Source: JBBARC01 sp040400005
Lineage (GTDB): Bacteria > Pseudomonadota > Alphaproteobacteria > Acetobacterales > Acetobacteraceae
Direction of reading: 5' to 3'
DNA length: 19,151 bases
NCBI GenBank assembly: GCA_040400005.1
Contig: JBBARC010000059.1
Span: 1-19,151, forward strand
Below are positions 1 to 5,579 of this stretch, one piece after another. The position numbers were made by a program, and so were the translations under genes. Within the stretch, counting starts at the first letter, position 1. Each line of letters begins with the position of its first letter. The notes beneath the pieces are model-generated. The model did no database searches, was not told the origin of the DNA, and worked only from the letters and a program-made list of their open reading frames with translations.

Positions 1-60
1 AATCCCCGCCGATGAGGACCTGATCAGCTCTATTTCCTCAGGGCTTGCGCCACCAGCAGC

Positions 61-414
61 TTAACCCACCGCTTGCGCATAAATCTCAGGCTTAAACCCC
101 ACAATCACCTGCCCGCCCACCGCCAGTACCGGCCGCTTAATCATCGAAGGCTGCGCCAGCATCAGGCGCATCGCTTTCGTAGCATCGAGATTAGCCCTGT
201 CTGCATCGGGCAATTTACGAAATGTCGTGCCGGCGCGATTAAGCAGCACCTCCCAGCCCAGGCTATCGACCCAGGCCTGCAGGGTCGCCGGCGCAATGCC
301 GCTAAGTTTATAATCGTGCAACACGTAAGCGATTTTGTGCACATCCAGCCAAACACGGGCCTTTTTCATGGTGTCGCAGGCCTTGATACCATACAGGGTT
401 GCAGGCACGGTCAT
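61..414 (-). CDS. ArsC/Spx-family (YffB-like) thioredoxin-fold protein
   Basis: This 117-residue protein has the length and pattern of the small ArsC-like/Spx/MgsR family, in particular the YffB branch. The N-terminus reads LYGIKACDTMKKARVWL, matching the family's Y-G-I-x-x-C-D-T-x-K-K-A signature with a single cysteine at residue 13. The C-terminal MIKRPVLAVGGQVIVGFKPE matches the conserved 'IKRPVL..... ..GF' block of thioredoxin-fold ArsC proteins. True arsenate reduction is not implied: no ars genes are nearby and YffB-type proteins are generally of unclear role, perhaps glutathione-dependent thiol reductases. The ATG at 414 lies just before the conserved first strand, but no strong ribosome-binding site is seen. 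It is on the same strand as the DUF779 gene, 322 bp downstream of it, with repeats between, so it is probably transcribed separately. Confidence 0.85.
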   Translation of the reverse strand: MTVPATLYGIKACDTMKKARVWLDVHKIAYVLHDYKLSGIAPATLQAWVDSLGWEVLLNRAGTTFRKLPDADRANLDATKAMRLMLAQPSMIKRPVLAVGGQVIVGFKPEIYAQAVG

Positions 415-504
415 GGTAAATGACTTTCAGTCGATCTTGGAAATGTCTGATACTACCGCAAAAAATAGATAAAACCTCGGCCTGGCGACGCGCAAGTCAT
501 GGGC

Positions 505-560
505 CGGCAAACCTTGTCATACCAACTCGCTTAAGGGTTGACCCATGAAGAATGGATCAA
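505..560. repeat. Dispersed intergenic repeat, copy 1 (divergent)
   Basis: This copy shares the exact 13-mer CATACCAACTCGC (518-530) with copy 2 (614-626). It is followed by a hairpin: TTGACCCAT (538-546) pairs with ATGGATCAA (552-560), one non-Watson-Crick position, around a 5-nt loop. The layout (conserved block, then hairpin) is shared with the other copies although the hairpin sequence has diverged. Confidence 0.55.
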
Positions 561-595
561 CGCGGGTCGGCACTAGTCTTTTTTGGCGCGCCGCT

Positions 596-654
596 GCCCG
601 CCAACCCGGCGCGCATACCAACTCGCCTTGATAAGGGAAGAGTCATCATCAAGG
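596..654. repeat. Dispersed intergenic repeat, copy 2
   Basis: The block GCCCGCCAACCCGGCGCGCA followed by TACCA (596-620) closely matches 9877-9900 (copy 3). It is followed by CCTTGAT (626-632) and its exact reverse complement ATCAAGG (648-654), a potential hairpin. The copy lies about 80 bp past the DUF779 stop codon. This looks like a short structured repeat of the REP/RUP kind; no coding function is seen. Confidence 0.6.
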
Positions 655-736
655 GGTGTTGGCCTAACCGGCTAGGCGCGCAGCCGTCATCAGCCACCCT
701 CATCATCGCAGGCGTGCACCGGCACCCCCGGCTTTA

Positions 737-1129
737 TCACACCACAAATGCATCACCCCGCGGCGGCGGCCCGCTAGCTGCCAGGACTGCGGCCTCCGCA
801 TCATTAAACACCCGCGAGCGCGTCAAAAACCGAAACCCTTCCGGTGCCTCCAGCGAAAACCCGCCACCGCGGCCAGGCACCACATCAATAATCAGCTGCG
901 TATGCGCCCAGTATTCAAACTGCGCCGCCCCAATAAAAACCGGTGTATCAGCAATGGTGCCAAGATAAACATCCTGCGCACCCACACGAAATTCATGGCG
1001 GGGATAACACATCGGCGAAGACCCATCGCAGCAGCCGCCCGATTGATGAAACAGCAAATCCCCATGCTGTGCGCGCAGCTTGTTAATCAACGCGATCGCC
1101 TGTGGAGTCACTTCAACGCGCGCAACCAT
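737..1129 (-). CDS. DUF779 domain-containing protein
   Basis: This 130-residue protein fits the DUF779 family. It has a short N-terminal helix region, then the cysteine-rich segment HQSGGCCDGSSPMCYP (C33, C34, C41), a central DVYLGTI segment, and the FEYWAHTQLIIDVVPGRGGGFSLE block near residues 71-92. DUF779 genes are commonly found next to aldehyde dehydrogenase genes of the AcoD/ExaC group, and this one lies directly downstream of such a gene on the same strand. The biochemical role is unknown to me; the clustered cysteines could bind metal or be redox active, which is inference. The ATG at 1129 has a GAGGG ribosome-binding site about six bases upstream. A terminator-like hairpin (1144-1181) between the two genes suggests that its expression relative to the dehydrogenase is reduced or controlled. 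Confidence 0.85.
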   Translation of the reverse strand: MVARVEVTPQAIALINKLRAQHGDLLFHQSGGCCDGSSPMCYPRHEFRVGAQDVYLGTIADTPVFIGAAQFEYWAHTQLIIDVVPGRGGGFSLEAPEGFRFLTRSRVFNDAEAAVLAASGPPPRGDAFVV

Positions 1130-1143
1130 GGTTAACCCTCACC

Positions 1144-1181
1144 AAAAATCTGGGCGGACAAGAGATACCCCCTGCCCGCCC
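1144..1181 (-). terminator. Rho-independent terminator or attenuator between ALDH and DUF779 genes
   Basis: Read on the minus strand, GGGCGGGCA (1173-1181) pairs with TGTCCGCCC (1152-1160), nine base pairs including one G-U, around a 12-nt loop. It is followed at once by AGATTTTTGG, giving a T5 run at 1144-1148. It lies after the aldehyde dehydrogenase stop and just before the DUF779 ribosome-binding site, so it may permit partial read-through. Confidence 0.6.
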
Positions 1182-1184
1182 ATG

Positions 1185-1216
1185 CCTTACGTCACGTCTG
1201 CCTTAAGTCACGTCTG
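1185..1216. repeat. 16-bp tandem duplication
   Basis: CCTTACGTCACGTCTG (1185-1200) is followed directly by CCTTAAGTCACGTCTG (1201-1216), one mismatch in sixteen. It sits between the aldehyde dehydrogenase stop and the terminator-like hairpin. Each unit contains an ACGTCACGT- or AAGTCACGT-like core. No function can be assigned; it may be a recent slippage duplication. Confidence 0.7.
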
Positions 1217-1221
1217 TTGGA

Positions 1222-2742
1222 TCAGAAAAAGCCCATCGCCTTTGGGCTATAACTCACCAGCAAATTTTTGGTCTGCTGATAATGATCCAGCATCATCTTG
1301 TGGTTTTCCCGGCCAATACCCGATTGTTTATACCCGCCAAACGCTGCATGCGCCGGGTACAAATGGTAGCAGTTGGTCCACACCCGCCCAGCCTGAATGG
1401 CACGGCCAAAGCGGTACGCGCGATTACCGTTCCTCGTCCACACCCCGGCGCCCAAGCCGTACAGCGTGTCATTGGCAATCGCCAGCGCCTCTTCCTCGGT
1501 CTTGAATGTGGTCACCGACAGCACCGGCCCAAAAATCTCTTCCTGGAAAATGCGCATCTTGTTGTGGCCTTCAAAAATCGTCGGCTGCACATAATAGCCA
1601 CCCGATAGATCGCCACCCAAATCAGCCCGCGCCCCGCCGATCAGCACTTTGGCGCCTTCCTGCCGGCCAATATCAAAATACGACAGGATCTTTTCCAGTT
1701 GATCGTTCGATGCCTGCGCGCCGATCATGGTGGCAGCATCTAACGGGTTGCCCTGCACAATCGCTTTGGTGCGGGCCAGCGCGCGCTCCATAAACCGCTC
1801 ATATATGCTTTCCTGCACCAGCGCGCGGCTCGGGCAGGTGCACACCTCGCCCTGGTTCAGCGCAAACATGGTGAACCCTTCGAGCGTTTTGTCGAAAAAA
1901 TCGTCGTCCTGGTCGGCAACGTCCGCAAAGAAGATGTTGGGCGATTTGCCGCCAAGTTCCAGCGTCACCGGAATCAAATTTTCCGATGCATACTGCATAA
2001 TCAACCGGCCCGTGGTGGTTTCCCCGGTAAAAGCGATTTTGGCAATCCGCTTGTTCTGCGCCAGCGGCTTACCTGCTTCCACGCCAAACCCAGTCACCAC
2101 ATTCAGCACACCGGGCGGCAAAATATCGGCGAGCAATTCCATCAGCACGCATATCGCCAGCGGCGTTTGCTCGGCGGGCTTGATCACGATGCAGTTACCG
2201 GCAGCCAGTGCCGGCGCCAGCTTCCAAATCGCCATCAGCAGCGGAAAATTCCACGGTATAATCTGGCCCACCACGCCCAGCGGTTCGTGAAAATGGTAGG
2301 CGACGGTATCGTGATCAATCTCCGATAACCCGCCTTCCTGGGCCCGAATACAACCGGCAAAATAGCGGAAATGATCAACCGCCAGCGGCATATCGGCATG
2401 CGTTGTTTCGCGAATAGGCTTGCCGTTATCAATCGTTTCCACCTGCGCCATCTGCGGCAGTTTTTCTTCCAGCCGGTCGGCGATTTTGTTCAAAATCACT
2501 GCCCGGGCGGCCGGCGACGTGCGCCCCCAGCTTTCGCGCGCCGCATGGGCGGCATCAAGGGCCAGCTCAATATCCTCGGCGGTCGACCGCGCATGGGTAG
2601 AAATCACCCGGCCGTTGATCGGCGAGACATTTTCAAATGTCTGCCCGCGCACCGGGTCGGTCCATTTGCCGTTGATCCAATTGCCGTAATGGGTGCGCAG
2701 CGTGATTTGGCTCTGCAGCGCGCGAAGTGCGTTCTCAACCAT
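1222..2742 (-). CDS. NAD-dependent aldehyde dehydrogenase (AcoD/ExaC-type acetaldehyde dehydrogenase)
   Basis: A full-length 506-residue aldehyde dehydrogenase that oxidises an aldehyde to the acid with NAD(P)+ in the cytoplasm. The N-terminal cofactor region includes IIPWNFPLLM (161-170), with the active-site Asn in the PWNFP motif, and CIVIKPAEQTPL (184-195). FTGETTTGR (238-246) is the nucleotide-binding turn. LELGGKSP (261-268) supplies the general base E262, and NQGEVCTCPSR (296-306) supplies the nucleophile, C301 by alignment. EIFGPVLSV is the C-terminal conserved block. The GEVCTCPSR form and the neighbouring DUF779 gene point to the acetaldehyde/AcoD/ExaC subgroup, which serves ethanol, acetoin or other short-chain aldehyde oxidation; the actual substrate cannot be read here. 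AAGGGAGAG just upstream supports the ATG at 2742. It is probably the first gene of a short unit with the DUF779 gene. Confidence 0.93.
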   Translation of the reverse strand: MVENALRALQSQITLRTHYGNWINGKWTDPVRGQTFENVSPINGRVISTHARSTAEDIELALDAAHAARESWGRTSPAARAVILNKIADRLEEKLPQMAQVETIDNGKPIRETTHADMPLAVDHFRYFAGCIRAQEGGLSEIDHDTVAYHFHEPLGVVGQIIPWNFPLLMAIWKLAPALAAGNCIVIKPAEQTPLAICVLMELLADILPPGVLNVVTGFGVEAGKPLAQNKRIAKIAFTGETTTGRLIMQYASENLIPVTLELGGKSPNIFFADVADQDDDFFDKTLEGFTMFALNQGEVCTCPSRALVQESIYERFMERALARTKAIVQGNPLDAATMIGAQASNDQLEKILSYFDIGRQEGAKVLIGGARADLGGDLSGGYYVQPTIFEGHNKMRIFQEEIFGPVLSVTTFKTEEEALAIANDTLYGLGAGVWTRNGNRAYRFGRAIQAGRVWTNCYHLYPAHAAFGGYKQSGIGRENHKMMLDHYQQTKNLLVSYSPKAMGFF

Positions 2743-2898
2743 GTGTCTCTCCCTTGGCGGTCGCCTCTAAATGGGCTGACCAAAGCATAGCAACGGCGGC
2801 GGCCGGTTGGATATAGGGCGCGGCGAAGTCGGCGCGAGATCACCGCCTGGCCAGCGCCGGGCCGCCACTCGGCGTGCCGACCATTTTACTGGCCGGGT

Positions 2899-2994
2899 CG
2901 CCCGCGGATCGGGCACAGGCAAACGCGCGCAACGCTTGGTGACGGCCGCATCCACCGCCAGCACACGGCCGACAAACACCCTTGCCACCTGCCT
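2899..2994 (-). pseudogene. Possible VapC (PIN-domain) toxin fragment, minus strand
   Basis: On the minus strand this segment reads RVFVGRVLAVDAAVTKRCARL followed by PVPDP. That resembles the middle of FitB/VapC-type PIN ribonucleases, where a '(F)xGRVLPVDxAVARRWxRL' helix-strand region precedes 'RPLPVIDGLIAATA'. The similarity stops at PDP; the expected catalytic 'D.L.AATA' continuation and the N-terminal acidic residues are absent in all frames I read. It would be a short decayed relic. The match is short and judged by eye, so this is tentative. Confidence 0.4.
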
Positions 2995-3052
2995 CACCGC
3001 CAGAGCGGCCCCCATCTGCCACGGGCCCGGCCCAGAACAGAAGGCAAACAAG

Positions 3053-3169
3053 CGGACAACTGATGTGCTACCTAAACCGGACATATCGTGTGCTACCGAC
3101 ACCCTAGAACAGGTGGCGAACATCCCGGACATTTGACGCGCTACAAAGCACGGACATCTCACACGCTGC
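3053..3169. repeat. Four degenerate 19-bp direct repeats, insertion-sequence-end-like
   Basis: Four copies of CGGACA-N6-GTGCTAC are seen at 3053-3071, 3078-3096, 3126-3144 and 3151-3169; the last two read GCGCTAC and ACGCTGC at the end. Start-to-start spacing is 25, 48 and 25 bp, so they form two evenly spaced pairs. Iterated sites like these are characteristic of the termini of some insertion sequences (IS21-like elements carry several transposase-binding repeats at each end). No transposase gene is present. Similarity to a vapC gene starts about ten bases after the last repeat, suggesting an element inserted in that gene and mostly lost. The family assignment is inference. Confidence 0.55.
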
Positions 3170-3177
3170 CAACATTC

Positions 3178-3366
3178 GCAGGTCGCCCCCTCGCCTTCGA
3201 CGATAAAGCAGGTCTGCTATGGGGGCGGCTGATGGCGGATGGAAAAGCGGCGGGCAAGCCGCGCAGCGGGCTGGACATGATTATCGCTGCTGTCGCCGGC
3301 GCCAACGCATGCGTGTTGGTGACCGATAACGAAAAAGACTTTGCCGGTGTTCAACTCGTCAATCCG
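3178..3366 (+). pseudogene. C-terminal fragment of a VapC (PIN-domain) toxin gene
   Basis: The plus strand encodes AGRPLAFDDKAGLLWGRLMA followed by DGKAAGKPRSGLDMIIAAVA and VTDNEKDFAGVQLVNP. This is clearly the C-terminal half of a VapC-type PIN ribonuclease, with the catalytic aspartates of 'SGLDMIIA' and 'VTDNEKDF' preserved. The N-terminal half, including the first acidic residue and the start codon, is missing: upstream sequence switches to the direct repeats at 3053-3169. No vapB antitoxin gene is adjacent. The frame remains open to a TAA at 3493-3495, past the usual family end at 'NP', and runs 38 bp antisense into guaA. An intact toxin cannot be made from it, so I treat it as a truncated gene. 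Confidence 0.8.
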
Positions 3367-3406
3367 AACGCCGAGCGGTCTGATGCGGTGGCGCTCTCTA
3401 TGCCGA

Positions 3407-3427
3407 TGATGGGACAATGTCCCATCA
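3407..3427. repeat. 21-bp perfect palindrome
   Basis: TGATGGGACA (3407-3416) is followed by a single A and then its exact reverse complement (3418-3427). It lies 30 bp beyond the guaA stop codon in guaA's direction and just past the VapC remnant. As RNA it would form a stem of about eight pairs with a small loop; there is no T run after it on either strand, so a canonical terminator is not supported. It could be a protein-binding site or a remnant of a mobile element. Confidence 0.6.
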
Positions 3428-3457
3428 CCATTGGCACAGCGAGCCAGAAATATCCCC

Positions 3458-5086
3458 TCATTCCCACTCAATCGTGCCGGGCGGTTTGCTGGTAATGTCG
3501 TACACCACCCGGTTAATCCCACGCACCTCATTGACAATGCGCCCGGCAACCCGCGCCAAAAATCCCATTTCGAACGGATACATATCGGCCGTCATGCCAT
3601 CGGTGCTGGTCACCGCGCGCAAGCCGCACACCTGATCGTAGGTTCGGCCATCGCCCATCACCCCGACGGTGCGCACCGGCAGCAGCACCGCAAACGCCTG
3701 CCAAATCGCATCGTACAAGCCGGCCGCCCGAATTTCTTCCAGATAAATCGCATCGGCTTTACGCAAAATCTCCAGCTTTTCGAAATCCACGGCACCAGGA
3801 ATACGAATAGCAAGCCCCGGCCCCGGAAACGGGTGGCGGCCGACAATGTGCGCCGGCAGACCCAGTTCGCGGCCCAGCACGCGCACTTCATCTTTAAACA
3901 GCGCGCGCAACGGTTCCACCAGTTTCATCCGCATGCGATCCGGCAAGCCGCCAACATTGTGATGCGATTTGATGGTCACCGACGGGCCGCCGCTAACCGA
4001 TACGCTTTCAATCACATCGGGGTATAACGTGCCTTGGGCCAGAAAATCAGCGCCGCCGATTTTGGCCGCTTCTTCCTCAAACACTTCAATAAACAGACGG
4101 CCGATAATTTTGCGTTTGGTTTCGGGGTCGGTCACACCGGCAAGGGCGCCGACAAACATTTTGCTGGCATCGCGGTGGACCAGATGAATGCCGAATTTGC
4201 CCTGAAACATCGCCACCACGTCGGCCGCCTCGCCGGCGCGCAGCAGGCCGTGATCAACAAAAATGCAGGTTAATTGGCTGCCAATCGCTTCATTGATCAG
4301 CACGGCGGCAACCGAACTATCCACCCCGCCGGAAAGCCCGCAAATCACCCTACCCTGCGCCACTTGGGCGCGAATGCGGGCAATTTCTTCATCGCGGAAA
4401 GATGCCATGGTCCAATCGCGCGGCACGCCGCAAATGCCGGCGGCAAAGCCGGCTAACAGGCTGGCGCCGTGCGGGGTGTGCATCACTTCGGGGTGGAATT
4501 GTACGGCGTAAATGCGCCTGGCCTCATCGGCGATTACCGCATAGGGCGCACCTTCGCTGGCCGCCACTGGCACAAACCCCGGCGGCAAGGCGGTGACGCG
4601 ATCACCGTGGCTCATCCACACCTGTTCACGCCCGGCTTGCTGCCAGGCGGTTTGCTGGGGGGTGCCGAGGGCGGCTTGGTTGGCGGCGCTAAACAAAGCG
4701 GAGTTGGCCGAAATATCGATATAGGCGCGGCCAAATTCGCGGGTGTCGCCAGGTTCCACCCGGCCGCCCAGGGCGCGCACCAGTTCCTGCTGGCCGTAGC
4801 AAATGCCGAAAATCGGCACCCCCATATCCAGCACCGCCTGCTGCACGCGGGGGCTTTCCGGGTCGGTGACGCTGGCGGGGCCACCGGAGAGGATAATGCC
4901 GCGCGGTGCGAACGCCGCGATGCGGGCAAAATCGGCCGAAAACGGCATAATCTCGCAGAAAATCGCCGCTTCGCGTAGGCGCCGGGCAATAAGCTGAGTC
5001 ACCTGGCTGCCGAAATCCAGGATCAGAATTCCGGGGCGAGGGGCGAAAGCCGCGGCGCCGGAGGCGCCAGTTGGGTGGGGTTCCAT
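3458..5086 (-). CDS. guaA: Glutamine-hydrolysing GMP synthase
   Basis: GuaA converts XMP, ATP and glutamine to GMP, the last step of guanine nucleotide synthesis. Residues 20-50 (ILILDFGSQVTQLIARRLRE) begin the class I glutamine amidotransferase domain. Its triad is C97 in IFGICYGQQ, H198 and E200 in VQFHPE. The ATP pyrophosphatase domain follows, with the PP-loop SGGVDSS at 252-258. The C-terminal dimerisation domain contains GDGRTYDQVCGLRAV and ends TSKPPGTIEWE, the standard GuaA terminus. I chose the ATG at 5086 (542 residues), since about 520 is typical. The frame extends to a TTG at 5167, but that would overlap the divergent MAPEG gene and adds residues unlike the family. No strong ribosome-binding site is seen before the ATG. 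It is apparently monocistronic, facing the degraded toxin/IS region. Confidence 0.95.
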   Translation of the reverse strand: MEPHPTGASGAAAFAPRPGILILDFGSQVTQLIARRLREAAIFCEIMPFSADFARIAAFAPRGIILSGGPASVTDPESPRVQQAVLDMGVPIFGICYGQQELVRALGGRVEPGDTREFGRAYIDISANSALFSAANQAALGTPQQTAWQQAGREQVWMSHGDRVTALPPGFVPVAASEGAPYAVIADEARRIYAVQFHPEVMHTPHGASLLAGFAAGICGVPRDWTMASFRDEEIARIRAQVAQGRVICGLSGGVDSSVAAVLINEAIGSQLTCIFVDHGLLRAGEAADVVAMFQGKFGIHLVHRDASKMFVGALAGVTDPETKRKIIGRLFIEVFEEEAAKIGGADFLAQGTLYPDVIESVSVSGGPSVTIKSHHNVGGLPDRMRMKLVEPLRALFKDEVRVLGRELGLPAHIVGRHPFPGPGLAIRIPGAVDFEKLEILRKADAIYLEEIRAAGLYDAIWQAFAVLLPVRTVGVMGDGRTYDQVCGLRAVTSTDGMTADMYPFEMGFLARVAGRIVNEVRGINRVVYDITSKPPGTIEWE

Positions 5087-5192
5087 GACGGTAGGTAGCG
5101 TGGCGAGGAGCACGCCGCAAGGGTGGGCTTGACGCGGCCGGGGGTGCGTGCGCACGAAATTGGTCAACTATACGCTTGGGGAGCATACGCCG

Positions 5193-5564
5193 ATGCATTT
5201 TGCTTACTGGATGGTTTTTATCGCGGCCCTATTGCCCTATGCGGCGATCGGCCTGGTGAAAAGCGAAAAAGGCTACGACAACGCCAACCCGCGCGATTGG
5301 GAAGCCAACCGCCAGGGCTGGCGCAAGCGGGCCGATTGGGCGCATCGCAACCATTTTGAAGCGTTTGCACCGTTCGCAGCCGCGGTGATTATCGCCGAGC
5401 TGACTGGCGCGGCACAGCCGCGGCTGGATCTGCTGGCAGGTGTTTTTATCGCCCTCCGCATCGCCTACACCGCCGCCTACCTTGCCAACATCGCAACCCT
5501 GCGCACGCTACTTTGGGTTGGCGGGTTTGGTGTGACCATTGCGATTTTTCTGGCCGGCATCTGA
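5193..5564 (+). CDS. MAPEG-family integral membrane protein
   Basis: A 123-residue hydrophobic protein with the architecture of bacterial MAPEG proteins: four predicted membrane helices. The first is near residues 3-20 (FAYWMVFIAALLPYAAIGLV), followed by a polar stretch with RDWEANRQGWRKRADWAHRNH. FEAFAPFAAAVIIAEL, the most characteristic MAPEG segment, comes next, then LDLLAGVFIALRIAYTAAYL and a last helix LLWVGGFGVTIAIFLAGI. Eukaryotic MAPEG members act in eicosanoid and glutathione metabolism; the role of small bacterial members is not established. The ATG at 5193 is chosen over the upstream ATG at 5148 because GGGGAG (5178-5183) sits nine bases before it. It is divergent from guaA (106 bp between starts) and convergent with glnD, with 15 bp between stop codons. 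Confidence 0.85.
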   Translation: MHFAYWMVFIAALLPYAAIGLVKSEKGYDNANPRDWEANRQGWRKRADWAHRNHFEAFAPFAAAVIIAELTGAAQPRLDLLAGVFIALRIAYTAAYLANIATLRTLLWVGGFGVTIAIFLAGI

Positions 5565-5579
5565 CGCAGCAAACGCTAA

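Larger units (their letters stand above)
415..736. other. Gene-free spacer carrying two copies of a dispersed repeat
   Basis: This 322-bp stretch between the ArsC-like gene and the DUF779 gene has no convincing reading frame. It holds two related structured repeats (about 505-560 and 596-654), described separately, plus a T-rich tract near 579-584. Plus-strand frames through it continue antisense into the DUF779 gene and resemble no protein I know. Confidence 0.6.

Noticed and set aside
1..60. Coding-looking minus-strand triplets beyond the ArsC-like stop
   Set aside because: The frame has no start codon in the window and only about 20 codons are visible, so a gene cannot be supported.
552..968. 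138-codon plus-strand frame antisense to DUF779
   Set aside because: It starts in a structured repeat and then runs antisense through a recognised gene; no family resemblance.
2807..3136. 109-codon plus-strand frame in the toxin/IS scar
   Set aside because: Its composition is that of a shadow frame (Thr/Ala/Arg-rich), and it runs into the 19-bp repeats; the opposite strand gives the better, PIN-like reading.
5087..5167. N-terminal extension of GuaA to a TTG at 5167
   Set aside because: It would be a rare start, overlaps the divergent gene region and adds residues not typical of GuaA; the ATG at 5086 starts just before the amidotransferase domain.
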